Part shown: positions 15,815 through 64,000 of the stretch, piece after piece
Layout: each line of letters begins with the position of its first letter
How positions within the stretch are numbered: position 1 is the first letter of the stretch
Assembly (NCBI GenBank): GCA_028583405.1
Contig: CM053246.1
Span: 1,794,570-1,858,569, forward strand
DNA length: 64,000 nucleotides
Direction of reading: 5' to 3'
Origin: Pogonophryne albipinna
Lineage: Eukaryota; Chordata; Actinopteri; Perciformes; Artedidraconidae
The notes under the pieces: model-generated
What the model was told of the DNA's origin: nothing
The model's database searches: none
The model's input: only the letters and a program-made list of their open reading frames with translations
Made by a program: the position numbers and the translations under genes

Positions 15815-18800
15815 TGTAGCAATTTTAGCGTTTGTTGTTAATCCGATCTATGTACAGTTTTGCGATGTGTTTTGACTGAGCGTAAGGTTTTGCCTTGTTA
15901 TATTGTTCAGTCGTGTAAATTCCCATATCTCATTGTTTTCCTAAATGATTCTGTACAATTCTGAAGTTCCTACATTTTCCATACAGTGCAAATGTTAAAC
16001 AGTCTCACCCTGAGCTCTGAGGACAGGAAGGTTTTTGAGCGTCAAACCTCTATGGTGCTGAAGAGCCCCATTGGTTTGAATTGTCTGCATGGTGCAGTTA
16101 AGATGGTGACATGTGTTATTGCACTTTAAATGTACGTTTTTTCTCAAGTCCAGAGTCAGTTTGACCAGGTTTTTCTTGCAGTAATGTATGTTCATATCAG
16201 ATCTTGACAATGCTCTTCCAATATAAGTGATGAAAGACAAAACCTACAGCTATGTGAAGCTATCATGAGGCTTCAGCAGGTTCCCAAATATAATCAAGTA
16301 TATTATTTCTATTCAAATATAATCCATGTATTTTATCAGGTGACAGTGCTTTTAGTGCAAAATCCTTTAATCGCCTGCCTCGCCTTTACTAGAAGTCCTT
16401 TTACTTTAAATAAGCTTATCTTTTTTCATTAAAAGAGGGCTGAGGATTTTGTTCTCCATCAATTTCATGAAAAGCACGTTAAGGAGAGTCCAAAACAGAA
16501 TACAAATCTCCATCCTGCAAAGATGAATAAAGTGCCATTTGAAGCCCAATCTTCAGTTCCTCACTGACAGAAATATTTCATCTAGGAAATTGAAAAATCT
16601 GCTTTCTTTTGTTAGTACTGGAACTTTCAACAGCCTGTATGAGCTGGAGGCAACATCGAACATTATCGTGACCAAAACATGTTTTTACTGTTTGGATCGA
16701 CACCTTACTTTTGTTTTAACTGACTTAAAACATTTTGAACCTAAATCCAAACCTTTACCTTAACTCTAATACCTCATAACAAACAAAGTATAAAGCTTAG
16801 TTTTACAAGCCAAACAAGCTGTATTTAAAACCAGCGTACCAATTCAACACTGCTCACAAATACCATTTGCTGATGCCCGCTAGCCGTCAACTTCTAATGT
16901 GACACCACTTGTCACTACTTCACATTGTTATGTTGAGGTTTCTTGTACATATTTCACCTCCTAAAACTGGCCTCATGTTCAGTCTAAACCTCTTTATTAA
17001 CAAGACGCATTGAATGTCTCACTACTAAATAAAAAGCACCATGTTGATGACGTCCTTTTTTTTGTCTTCTCATTTAACAATTTTGTACCTTCAGCTGTTT
17101 GAAGAAAGTGGACCCAGAGTTCTAATGAAACATGTCATTTTTTATTTGATGAAAACATTTATTATGACACAGTTCTGCTGCTTCGCCTATTTCACATGGC
17201 ACCATAACTCCTCGGGGGCCTTGTTCAGGCACGACAGGCTGGGGCTGCCATTATGAGTGACACTAGACATGAGCCCAATAACTTTCCACAAAATGTAAGT
17301 TTCAAGAGACCTTATAATGTATCTAATATTTAATTTCATAACAGATTGTCTACAGCCAGGCGTGTTCAAGGTTGCTGACAGTGATGGTGGACTAACTCCC
17401 AGGACCCTTCTGATGGCTTTTTCACACGAAAACCCCCTGTCCGTCTCATTCACACAGTTTTCACTCTTCGTCCTAATTTTTATTTTTAGTTGCTGTTAAA
17501 GTGATTCTCAAACCCAAAATCTGTCTTGATAAGTATCAAACAAACTGTTTACAAATTCTCATTTCAAGCCTTTAATTATGGGTTCAAACAAGGAACACAA
17601 ATATTTTAAATGTGTGAAATACATGTTTAGGAAAATGCCAAACTGTTCTGTTGACTCCTGGGGCTTCACTTTTATCTGGTTACAGATGAAACAAATGTAC
17701 ATTTCTTACAGTCTAAACATATAGTGGTTTAGAGTCACAACAGTCCTGTCATCCCCTGCTGCAGGTGTGAATATCAGGTCACATTTAGACAAATATTCCC
17801 TCACAAACTGCTGTGACTCAGGACAGCTAGTGTTGTAGCTATCACCTGACTTTTTGACTGAAATAAATATTTGTGTGCGTGCTGTGATGACACTATGTTT
17901 ACATGCACATTGATTTCAACATTTCAAATAATTGATAGATTACGAAACTAAAGTTGATCACTCAAACTTGACCCAAGTACCTTAGCTTTGACAGAAATAT
18001 CACACCATATATCAAGGCTAAGGTACTTAGGCCAAATCATTCTACTCTTGCCTACAGTAAATGTGTGTTTGCATGTTTAAAGTCAGTGTCAGCTTTAAAT
18101 CTGTACTCAGATCAAGCCCCTTTTTTCTCTGTTTATATCTTTTGTCTACCCATTTTCTACAACTGCACTTTTAAAAACTCTGACTACTCAGGCATAGTTT
18201 TTACAAAAGGTAATGCACAATGAGATCATTTCTAAATTAACTTAATCAAACCAACCAGGTGATTGATACTCATACGATAACAGATTTCAGGGTTGTTCAC
18301 CGTTGGCTCATCATTTTCTACATACTTTTTCCATTTTAGAAACACTGATTATAAGTATATTTCTGTGTCAGTGCAAAATACTCCCTTCTTGGTACCAGAC
18401 TAAAATGCCATTTTCTTGTAATGGCGGCACTAATTAGCAGCCACAGACACATGTGATCACTTTAAGAATAGTTTCATTGTGTTCCTTGGCCCTCAAAACA
18501 TGGGTCTAGACACATTATTTGTTAATTTATCTGCAATAATGGCTGAGAGAGTGAAAGGAGTAAAAAGAGTGAAACTCAAATGTTAGGGTAATAGGCACAC
18601 TCATTTGGAACTTTTTAACATAGCTAATCGTTTTCTACATAATTCTTCCAATCTAGAAGAGCTGATTAGAAGTATATTTCAGGGGGGTGCATGATACCCA
18701 CTAGACTATATATTATTTAAATGGCCAGGGGGACCTGAAGTTTTGCATTAAAATTGTATTTTGCTTAACTGTATATGCTTTGGAAATACAGTAGGTTCAG

Positions 18801-19618
18801 TGTGGTAAATAATAAACCTTGTTTTATGAATAATGAGCCCCTTTAGGTAGATGAATGATGAATGTTAGTTCTGTCTTTTGTCTTCCAGCAGCACACATGG
18901 AGGAGCGATGTTACAACAACAGAGAATATTCATTGTCTTAATATTCAACTTCTTCTCAACCTATCACTACTTTACAGCAACACAGTTAAGCGGATATTAA
19001 CAAGTTATAAAGATTTTTGTAAGGACACATGTCCATTGACTCAAAGCCGCCCCATCACTGGATGAAATCATTGTGTTTCTGGACAAGGAATACTCAACAG
19101 CAATAATGCCTGAATATAGAATCAAACATAACAATGTCATGTTATTAGATGAAAAGAAGCATGTGGTCGCTTTGTTCAGCTATGCTGACAGTTTATACCA
19201 TTATATGTCTTTTCAGCAGATGGCTAGTAATGCTCTTGTCTAGAAATTATTTGACCTCTGAATAACAACTTAATTGTCCCTCCACAATGTTAACAGGTGT
19301 GTGTACACAGTCAATGATATACAGTATATATGCATGCTGTCATCGAGCAACAGATTATTTTGCCCACAGGGAAGCTTTGGAGATTTTGTATATCTGTGTG
19401 TTATTTACAAAACTGATTAAGTCAAAGAGTACAGGAGAGAGTAAATACCAGAATCTGCTTATAGTTTGGAAAACCACAGGATGCTATCATTTGTTCTGCA
19501 GCAGGGATTTAACTTGAGTAGGTGTTGCGAATAATCATATTCCTCCTAAAATTGCCGCTCAGTATACTTTATTATTAATACTTTTTTTACCAAAGTTGAG
19601 CTGGGGAGATATGATAAT

Positions 19619-19621
19619 ATC

Positions 19622-19655
<34 letters not shown>

Positions 19656-19658
19656 GAT
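19619..19658. repeat. (TA)n palindrome
   Basis: About 14 TA units flanked by atctac and gtagat, so the whole block is self-complementary and could extrude as a hairpin. Confidence 0.85.
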
Positions 19659-20503
19659 GTACCCTAATAAAACTAAAGTCAAACAGCTGGCTCAAAAAAG
19701 TGTTTTTTCTCATTAAAAATATTTAAATACATAATGCAAAATGTTTAGCTTTTGAATTTAGAATTGTTCATACCGTTAACCTGTAATACACATCGATATC
19801 ATTCCGAAATCACTATATAATGTAAATAAGGTAATTGCACTGTTAATCCGAAGTTTTTTCTTAAATGTAGCCCCAGACCTACTGGAGAAATATGGAGAGA
19901 AAAAAGACAAGCAGTGTATTATAATTCAGTTGATTAGGGATTAAGAGGCCCAAAGCATTGATTAACTGTATGTGAAAAATGCTTAACATTTCAGTGTATT
20001 GGCGTCATTTGTGAGAGTCTGTCAACAGTCATCCACAGTTTGTATATTTTCAGGTAAAAGTCCAGCTGAGTAATCCTTCAAGAATTTGCATAATATTGTT
20101 CTTTTATCGATTCCGTCCAGAAAACCGATGTGCTGAAATCAAGTTAATTGTCTTTTGCTTCATGTTTTCACTACGTTTCTAACAGGCAATGATTATTCCA
20201 CAAATACAAAAAAAGTACAAAAAGATGCACTTCCTTTTCATGTGAGATTTTTCTCTGAAGTGCATTGTTATTTCTGGTCTGTTCTTGTCCGACCTCTCTT
20301 AAAGCATACGTCCAACCTTGTATGAATGGTAGATGGAAGCTTTGATCAATTGTTCAGAGAGAAAGACTTGAATGCAGTGAATGGGGAAAGTAAAGGGTAA
20401 ATACCCGAGGTATATGGGCCACCACACTCCTAAACTGTCCACCTGAGTTTCATCCAGGATCACAGTAGAGTAATCCATGTCGTCCAGTAATCCACTAAAT
20501 GTC

Positions 20504-56477
<35,974 letters not shown>

Positions 56478-56498
56478 CTTCACACTGGGCAGTGCCTC
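56478..56498 (-). other. apc2: 5' UTR end of apc2 with splice acceptor
   Basis: The exon begins at 56498 after ctccacctgcag and runs 21 bases to the start codon. The acceptor's pyrimidine tract is the (CCT)n repeat at 56507-56556, so at least one upstream untranslated exon is expected at higher coordinates. Confidence 0.6.
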
Positions 56499-56506
56499 CT
56501 GCAGGT

Positions 56507-56556
56507 GGAGGAGGAGGAGGAGGAGGAGGAGGAGGAGGAGGAGGAGGAGGAGGAGG
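56507..56556. repeat. (GGA)n / (CCT)n microsatellite at the apc2 exon 1 acceptor
   Basis: About 16 triplets. On the minus strand it is the polypyrimidine tract immediately upstream of the acceptor AG. Confidence 0.95.
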
Positions 56557-59219
56557 TGTTAGACTGATGGATGAGAGACTGTCACACAGGGTGGTGCCTC
56601 CACCAAATGGTTTGTTGTTCAGAGGCAGCGTCAGTGGAAATGCTCCAAGCGCTCTGATGGAATACTATTGGTCATCTGTCAATCAACCCTTGTGGAGACC
56701 TGTTTGGGGGAAAAGTTAAATCTCTCCGCTCACACCCTGTACAGACACCTTTTGTATTGATTTATTTTCATTTCCTTTTTAGCTTTAGCTTTGAGGATTA
56801 GCATTGCAGTACATTCAGTACAGGACATCTGGTTCTTATGCACAAATATATATGTTACCACTATAACGCCACCATCAGCTGACGCCAACAGGCAGGAACA
56901 GGGAGACAAAACACTCATCCCAAGGTTGCAGGCCTGTGCTCAGTGAGGGCAGTACAAACTGATAAACTGGGTCAAAGGTGTGGCTCTAGGAACATATTCC
57001 CCGAACACTACTCTGATGTCCATATTTTAAAGAAAATAAATGAACTAAGTCATGGCTCAAATCTGTCACTCTCACTCTGGCTCCATGTGTGTGTGTTAGA
57101 TAACATGTTATCTAAGTTGTCCTGCTCCAGCCTGCACTCCTCTGATCCTCGAACAGTCTGAACACCAAACTCTCTCCACTCGCTGCTTTCATCTGCTAAA
57201 CATTGGTTTTTTGTACAAACAGGAAAACAATAGAAAAATTCACTTTTTATATTGTAAAAATTACTTTTATAAAATATATAAATATTATTCTGATATAAAT
57301 GATATGAGTTTTTAACCAACTTCATAGACATCCATTAGTTTCTTTCAGACATATTCTTCTTTGTATTGTAATCTTTGTTTGACTTCTTTTTTTAAATAAC
57401 ATAGTTTTACGTATATCACGTTTTTATTGTAAAGATTTGAAAACATAAACCAACAGATATTTCATATTTTTCCCTAAAACATTCAAAGAAAAGTAAATGT
57501 TTTTTAATGTTTTTATAGTTGAACAACGCACAGGTTCCTGGGTAAAGCTAAAGAGAGGTGATGCTGTTTTACTGCAACACTTTTATACTGCAAGTGAAGA
57601 TCTTCCAAAGTCAGTGTTCATTACAACATGCAGTCTTACATCTACTCTGTTTCATTGACTTCCCCTTTCTCCTCAGATAAACGCTGTGATGTATTCTTGC
57701 CCCAAAAGGATGAAAGGATCTAATAATGTGCAGCATGGACAAAGGGAATACAGCTTCAGTGTTCATATCAACACCTGACTCCAAACATTGTAAACCTTTC
57801 ATTTAAACCATTCTGACACTGCTAGAATATTTGAGCAGACAGGGTTGCATACTGGTATTACTATTGTCTTTTCTGAACTGTGCTTTCTATTATCCTCCTT
57901 AATAACTGGTATGTCATATTGGTCCAGGATGACGTAACAGTGTCTAGTCACGACTCAGTTTAGAGAGACATGCAGAGTGAGTGAATAATCCAACAATAAA
58001 GCCAGGCTCACATGCAGTCTGTGTGTCACAGTGAGGTCATACTGCACATGCTCAGTGTGAGTCACATGGTGACCTTCACTGCAGCCCAGACTCAGAGCAC
58101 AGACCAACATGTGGAGAGGACGTGGCGCTGCGCTTTGTTTGAGACAACTGACTGTCTCTGATGCTATTCAGATGATTGTGTATCTCTGCCGTCAGGTTTT
58201 TATGCCCAGTGCAGCAGATCTGAAGTCAGCAGGCGGTCAGTGCAGCAAATGTCACTGCTGCTGCATTCATTAAGAGGAGCTGACCCCAGGGGATTGTGGG
58301 TAGGAGGAAGGTGGGGGAACCTGATCCAGACTGTCATTTCATGTGGATTTCCTGGACGTATTCTCAGGTTACACTGTTTCATTGTGTTTTACTCTTACTA
58401 CATCTGATTTGAACTATCCTTTTGTGTCAGGACATCTGCTGTTCACAGCCATAAAGCCACTGTATGTATAGAAAGGGTCACATGTGTCAGGGTTACATGT
58501 ATGTGTGCACTACCATCTGCCACATTGTGTGTTTACTGTTTACTGATGGTAAAAGTGACGCTAGATTTGTTCGCCAGCTAATCTTTGCAGCTCTATCCGA
58601 AAAATCAGCACAGGTGCTGAAACAGATCAGAGAGAGAGATAGCAACATCATCACGATCACACTTTCAGGATGACCTTATCCATATATCCTCAAGCATGGC
58701 TGGTGGGAGCCTGACAGCTTTGTATTGCCAACCACTGCTTCTCTCTAGTTGCCGTGCACATGATAGTTAATAGCTTGAAACTTGATCCTGCAAAAAAAGG
58801 CTGCATGAAACTTCCACACACTGCATCACCTACTCATAGTTCTTAAAGGAAACCGACTGAATTACTTTCTCTATGAAAATAATGAGGACAATAATTATAT
58901 GTATTAGGTTTGTTTTCCACCAAATGATCCACAAAAAGACTCACAGCTCTTGATTCACGTCAGAGACATGTTCAGTCAGCAACAGTTAAATAAAGGAACC
59001 TATTTTCTAGGAGGCCCTAGCTTTAACCATCTGTGCCGCGGTAACTTTGATTGTCCTGTAGAGGAGCAGCTTGCACAAGCACCGATCTAAAGACATTTTT
59101 AATATACATGTATGACATGGTGACATGCTCTCAGGCCAACATCCCCCTCGCCCACTATCGCCATGGGGACACATTTACATCAAGGGATGTCTCTTTCTGC
59201 TTCTCTTGTCACCTGGCAC
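56557..59219. other. Upstream/intronic stretch without recognised exons
   Basis: AT-rich, with no family-level coding similarity. Should contain untranslated exon(s) and promoter of apc2, or the intron leading to them, but I see no decisive signal. Confidence 0.4.
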
Positions 59220-59224
59220 TCACA

Positions 59225-59304
<80 letters not shown>
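59220..59304. repeat. (CA)n microsatellite
   Basis: About 40 CA units, with open frames in the track arising only from the repeat. Confidence 0.97.
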
Positions 59305-59308
<4 letters not shown>

Positions 59309-59999
59309 AAATCTCACTGCTGCAGTCGCTGGCAAAGCATGCTGGGTAAGAAAATGTGGGATAGAAGAGGATAACGAATCAGACGGAGAGTTCAAACAAG
59401 CGTTAACGCAGACCTTCAACCGTGCAGTTTCTATGGCAACGACGGATCTAAAGCATGTGACCCCTATATGAGACGACGAGAAGAGAGAAACAGGAAGAGT
59501 CTTTGAGAAGACAAAGCATGAAACACATTTACTCAATACTGTCTGCTTCCACGCCACCACATCTCAGATATTCTTGTTTTAGAGCCTCAGTCACTTTGAA
59601 TATTCACATACATGAAAATAGTATCATGAATCTACCTTGCCTTGTACCCAGTGTCTCATGGTTAATGTTCATCATGACAGCCAAATGTCCTCATCTTCAG
59701 ACTCGCTGCATTTACTGGGTCCCCATTATTTCACAATGAATCAGAATAATCTGTATAAAACAAGCCTCCTGTAACCGACCTGATTGGAGAGACTTAAGAC
59801 ATTTTAGCTTCTAATAACCTTCCTGGTTGGAGTGTATGTTTTCTTTCTGCACCTTTGTCCCATGAGGGGGAACACGAGGTGATCAGGACTATGTGCTGCT
59901 GAGATTCTGTTTTATGAATCACCGCAGGAACACACATATTGTTTCCATGCAAGATGTGGGGCCTTCTCCAGTATTGTTTTCTCCTCCTTCTATATTTCA

Positions 60000-60240
60000 T
60001 GTGTTTTCTCTCAGTTTATTTACAATTTGCATATAGTACCAGCTAGCTCTTTACTGTGGTCATCTTTCTTAACAACAAATATACTGCAACATCTTTTACA
60101 TGCCACTTTGTTTTTGTTTATCACTTATTGTGTACTTGTGTTATTTATTGACTTTCCCCCTCACTTTATCTGCTATCTTTCTGATGTTGTATTGTACAGT
60201 TCCCCGTTGCGGGACTAATAAAGGATTTCTGATTCTGAAT
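60000..60240 (+). mobile_element. LINE 3' tail fragment
   Basis: Ends ttccccgttgcgggactaat then aaaggatttctgattctg, a common fish LINE 3' terminus with a short tail repeat. A similar tail gacaataaagaaatgtaatc follows at about 60528. No coding part. Confidence 0.4.
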
Positions 60241-61125
60241 GAATAGAAATGTGTCAATAAAGTTGGAAAAGCCCCTCATTTCACAGTCCGAGCAGCCGCA
60301 GTTATATTCTGATGAAATGTGTTGGGGCACGTGAACACACATCTATAGAAACACTTTAAATGGAAGAATTTAAATCTATTTCTGTCTCGTCTTTGCACTG
60401 AAACTTGAATCATAACGTTATATTGAACACATTGAACTGAGTGAATTGGAGAATCCAACTCAGCAGAAAACACAGAAACTTCATTCTCGTGCATCATCTC
60501 TCAATATTATGTGTTTTCAGACCTAATGACAATAAAGAAATGTAATCTTGAATCTTCCTCCTCTCCCCCATCCTGCTGCAGAGGACTTCCATAGAGGTTT
60601 CTCAATACTCTAATTTCCCCTCCTCGACTCCTCGACTCCTCGGTCCTCCGGTAGTGACCCAGAAATGGATTTCAGCGCGCCATTTTGAAGGACATCTCAT
60701 TTCTCTAAATGCACACCGAGGACCGAGCATCGAGCGTCGAGGAGGCTCTCTGGAGGAGCTATAACCGAGGATACACTGATGGTTCCTCCACGGCTCCTCC
60801 GCGGATGCATTTCCGGGAACGGTGGAGGCGTGACGCACGGCCGGACTTATCTCAGCCAATGACAGCTCTGCATGCATCCCCTGGATATTATTTTAGAAAC
60901 TGCTTTCATCCCAACGCGATGTTTCCAGAGAGAACAGCTGTGAGGTCCGTGCAGAAAGCAGAGCAGTGTGTACAATATATATCACTCAGTAGAACAGGCC
61001 TACTCTCTTTATTTGCTTTAGTTTAGTAGATATCTACAAACAAAGAGTCAATATTTTTCTAAGACCATTTAGTGCTTCACAATAAAAATACACTACGGCT
61101 GTCGCTTGATTATGCTTTAGGAGCT

Positions 61126-61370
61126 GTAGGTGTGTGTGTGGTACAGTGTGTAGGTGTGTGTGTGGTACAGTGTGTAGATGTGTGTGGTACAGTGTGTAGG
61201 TGTGTGTGTGGTACAGTGTGTAGGTGTGTGTGTGGTACAGTGTGTAGGTGTGTGTGTGGTACAGTGTGTAGGTGTGTGTGTGGTACAGTGTGTAGGTGTG
61301 TGTGTGGTACAGTGTGTAGTACAGTGTGTAGGTGTGTGTGTGGTACAGTGTGTAGGTGTGTGTTGTACAG
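61126..61370. repeat. 24-bp minisatellite (gtgtgtaggtgtgtgtgtggtaca), about 10 units
   Basis: Lies inside the family B element. The other copy (near 8340-8440) has only one or two units, so it expanded after the copies separated. Confidence 0.93.
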
Positions 61371-61586
61371 TTCGTAGATGCGGCGGACAGACGGGTCTCA
61401 GTTGGTTTGGTGTCCTCTGCTTACTTTTAATACTTGTAAATACAACTTTTGGCCCGTAATTTCAATTCCTCATTGTAGCGACAAGAGGGGAGAGGGGGTG
61501 GGGATATATCCAGTCTCTGATTGTGTTACGTTATTATGAGAGTGCTCTCATACTTGTTTGATTCTGAAATTGTATATATTTATTTC

Positions 61587-61591
<5 letters not shown>

Positions 61592-61652
<61 letters not shown>
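61592..61652. repeat. (TG)n microsatellite
   Basis: About 30 TG units within the family B element. The corresponding site in the other copy has about eight. Confidence 0.96.
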
Positions 61653-61653
<1 letters not shown>

Positions 61654-61959
61654 GCATCTGTAGCCTGTTATTGTCTCATTATACCGCACTGTGAATGAAT
61701 CAAAGTAAATATATAAGTCATCATGAACACATCTGTCCATCAGACAGAGGGCTGCTGTGCCTCCTGTCATCATTAATGGACGTCTCTTTAAAATGACCGC
61801 TCAGAGGAGAGGAGTTCTCATTTCTCTAACCGCCTGCTGCTTCCCCTCCTCTCTCCTCGGTTCCCCTCCTCGGCTCCTCCGCTCGCATCTCCTGTGGGCG
61901 GGACTAAGACACGAGGATAGGAGTCGAGGAGAGGAAATTTGAGTATTGAGAAACCTCTA

Positions 61960-62760
61960 TTGATGTAGTGTTGTGTGAACATGTCCACTATGTAAAAGCC
62001 ACAGATCGCTGTAGATACAGATGGATGCAGATATTGGGGCATTTTAATTATGTATTTATAATGTTTGCTTACGTTTTTCTGTATAATCAGACTTTCTGAG
62101 TAACATTCTCAATAATAAACATTTACACATTAAAAGTGGATTGTGTATCTGAACAAAGAGCGTGTCGATCGCGCCCACCCACGTCCTCCCCCTCCTCTGT
62201 ACCTCCTGTTTCCCCCTGTCTGGTTACCTTGGCAACCGCATCCTTTAGGCAGAGAGAGGAGGAGAATAAAATGGCGTCGGTGTGTGTGTAGAGCGACTGC
62301 AGTCAAACAATCAGATCTGTCACTGAAAACACAGTGCACTTCTCTCAGTGTGTCCCAGGGTTGCACTTGCAATGCTTCAGGGCTACTGTGACATCAGGAT
62401 GTTTGTTCGCTACCATGTGGAATGAAACCAGGGTGACTTTTGACATCAGACTGAGGGGAGACACTCTAACAGTCACTGCCCTACAGATGCTAAAGACTGA
62501 GCTAATGGATTCTAATACATTGTGTCACACCACACACAGCATCCTGGTGCCTACTCACTACAGCACCACATGCATGTGCCACAGAAAATAGTCCCTCAAA
62601 TGTAGCTTCTCCTCTATGTTGTTAGAACATGTTTCCTAAAGAGAACAGCTTTTTATAGAAATGACTGAAAAAGAAAACTATGATTTATGTTTTCTAAAGA
62701 TTCTAATAGTCATTGCAAAGTGCAAAGCATGTGGGCTAGGAGCTGAGAGCCATAGACAGG
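61960..62760. other. Upstream stretch with GC-richer block
   Basis: Contains an X-box-like palindrome (62223-62236) in a GC-richer segment near aaaatggcgtcgg. No coding exon recognised. This is a candidate regulatory region only. Confidence 0.35.
62223..62236. promoter_or_regulatory. RFX-type X-box palindrome
   Basis: GTTACCTTGGCAAC fits the RFX consensus (GTNRCC, two-base spacer, RGYAAC) with both half-sites. RFX factors drive ciliary and neuronal genes. Being about 5.7 kb upstream of the apc2 start codon, it could regulate apc2 or an unseen neighbour. Motif match only. Confidence 0.4.
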
Positions 62761-62767
62761 AAGTCAG

Positions 62768-63042
62768 AGGAGGAGGAGGAGGAGGAGGAGGAGGAGGAGG
62801 AGGAGGAGGAGGAAGAGAAAGAGGAGGAGGAGGAGGAGGAGGAAGAGGAGGAGGAGGAGGAGGAGGAGGAAGAGAAAGAGGAGGAAGAGGAGGAGGAGGA
62901 GGAAGAGAAAGAGGAGGAGGAGGAGGAGGAGGAGGAGGAGGAGGAGGAGGAAGAGGAGGAGGAGGAGGAGGAGGAAGAGAAAGAGGAGGAGGAGGAGGAG
63001 GAGGAGGAAGAGAAAGAGGAGGAGGAGGAGGAGGAGGAGGAA

Positions 63043-63074
<32 letters not shown>

Positions 63075-63840
63075 GGAGGAGGAGGAGGAGGAAGAGAAAG
63101 AGGAGGAGGAGGAGGAGGAGGAAGAGGAGGAGGAGGAGGAGGAGGAGGAAGAGAAAGAGGAGGAAGAGGAGAAGGAGGAGGTGGAGAAGGAGGAGGAAGA
63201 GGAGGACGAGGAGAAGGAGGAGGTGGAGAAGGAGAAGGAGGAGGAGGAAGATGAGGAGGACGAGGACGAGGAGGAGGAAGAGGAGGACGAGGAGGACGAG
63301 GAGGAGGAAGAGGAGAAGGAGGAGGAAGAGGAGGATCAGGAGGACGAGGAGGATGAGGTGGAGGAGGATGAGGAGGAGGATGAGGAGGAGGAGGATGAGG
63401 AGGAGGAGGAGGAGGAGGAGGAGGAGGAGGAGGTGGAGGAGGATGAGGAGGAGGATGAGGAGGAGGATGAGGAGGACGAGGAGGAGGAGGAGGAGGAGGA
63501 GGAGGAGGAGGAGGAGGAGGAAGAGGATAAGGAGGATGAGGAGGAGGATGAGGAGGACGAGGAGGAGGAGGATGAGGAGGACGAGGAGGAGGAGGAGGAG
63601 GATGAGGAGGAGGAGGAGGAGGAGGAGGAGGAGGTGGAGGAGGATGAGGAGGAGGATGAGGAGGAGGATGAGGAGGACGAGGAGGAGGAGGAGGAGGAGG
63701 AGGAGGAGGATGAGGAGGAGGATGAGGAGGAACATGAGGAGGATGAGGAGGAGGATGAGGAGGAGGATGAGGAGGAGGAGGATGAGGAGGACGAGGAAGA
63801 GGATGAGGAGGAGGAATAGGATGAGGAAGAGGAGGACGAG
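62768..63840. repeat. 1.07-kb polypurine (GGA/GAA/GAT) tract
   Basis: The plus strand is almost only purines to about 63180 (GGA with GAA variants), then GAG/GAT/GAC triplets to the end. It gives open frames on both strands (Glu/Asp-rich and Gly/Arg-rich on +, Leu-rich on -) that are products of triplet periodicity. Confidence 0.95.
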
Positions 63841-63961
63841 GAAGAGGGTGGATGAAGCTCTTACTGCATCACAATCAATGAGCTTCATTCACAACAACAC
63901 ACAGTCATGTGATCACAGAGTGAATCAGCACCCACACTTCCTGTCTGCAAACACAAGGCCA

Positions 63962-64000
63962 TGTAGCTGTTGTTGTGTTGTTGTTGTTGTTGTTGTTGTT
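63962..64000. repeat. (GTT)n microsatellite at the right edge
   Basis: At least nine GTT units running to the end of the window. True length unknown. Confidence 0.9.

Larger units (their letters stand above)
15174..20503. other. Convergent 3' UTRs and intergenic DNA
   Basis: No coding exon recognised. A likely polyadenylation hexamer for the C19orf25 homologue is AATAAA at 15809-15814, with another at about 17027. On the minus strand, AATAAA at 19573-19568 could serve apc2. The rest is AT-rich and apparently single-copy. Confidence 0.55.
60594..61957. mobile_element. TIR element with TA duplication, family B, complete copy (1364 bp)
   Basis: The left end GAGGTTTCTCAATACTC is mirrored by GAGTATTGAGAAACCTC on the right, about 40 bp in all with few mismatches. 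TA flanks both sides (60592-60593, 61958-61959), as in Tc1/mariner-type insertion. The interior carries a 24-bp minisatellite and a TG microsatellite, and no transposase. Confidence 0.82.

Noticed and set aside
62661..63888. Gly/Arg-rich, Glu/Asp-rich and Leu-rich long frames in the polypurine tract
   Set aside because: They are triplet-repeat artefacts. The same tract is open in several frames on both strands and ends with the repeat.

Overview
The window is from a ray-finned fish, most likely a percomorph-type teleost. Genes are split by introns with GT/AG junctions, and two neighbouring genes are recognisable. The DNA between and inside them is packed with fish-type transposon debris: hAT and TTAA-target MITEs, a sushi-class LTR element, LINE fragments, CA/TG microsatellites and several minisatellites. 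I see no bacterial operon, CRISPR array or plasmid signal.

Layout. 1-4030: the 5' part of a sushi/Ty3-class LTR retrotransposon on the minus strand (5' LTR, gag, pol running off the left edge), apparently uninterrupted. 4031-9060: no gene, several inverted-repeat elements. 9954-15173 (+): a two-coding-exon gene matching UPF0449/C19orf25. Its 4.9-kb intron is almost wholly a 22-bp minisatellite (about 158 units) split by a 1.2-kb transposon. 15174-20503: UTRs and intergenic DNA between two convergent genes. 20504-56477 (-): apc2, the neuronal paralogue of the APC tumour suppressor. I could trace 13 coding exons with consistent splice phases, giving a predicted 2504-aa protein. The apc2/C19orf25 tail-to-tail order is the same as on human chromosome 19p13.3, which supports APC2 over APC.

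Within the 15.1-kb apc2 intron between coding exons 6 and 7 lies a complete three-exon gene on the opposite strand (42484-45340, +). It encodes a predicted 478-aa protein with a charged N-terminal region carrying a repeated KEDLSQFKE motif and a C-terminal PRY-SPRY (B30.2) domain. I could not name it, and it is the best candidate here for something little described. The same intron holds a 4.47-kb fold-back element (31584-36054) that carries two younger insertions. One of these sits opposite an intact empty site in the other arm.

The first apc2 intron (49482-56348) holds a 1.6-kb minisatellite of 30-bp units, each containing TTAGGG, and nested MITEs. 56499-64000 lies upstream of the apc2 start codon. 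It carries a 5' UTR segment, LINE tails, a TA-flanked TIR element, microsatellites, an RFX-type X-box and a 1.07-kb polypurine tract.

Functionally, apc2 would act in Wnt/beta-catenin and microtubule regulation. C19orf25 is an uncharacterised small coiled-coil protein. The nested B30.2 gene resembles the fish TRIM/NLR-type recognition proteins at its C-terminus only.
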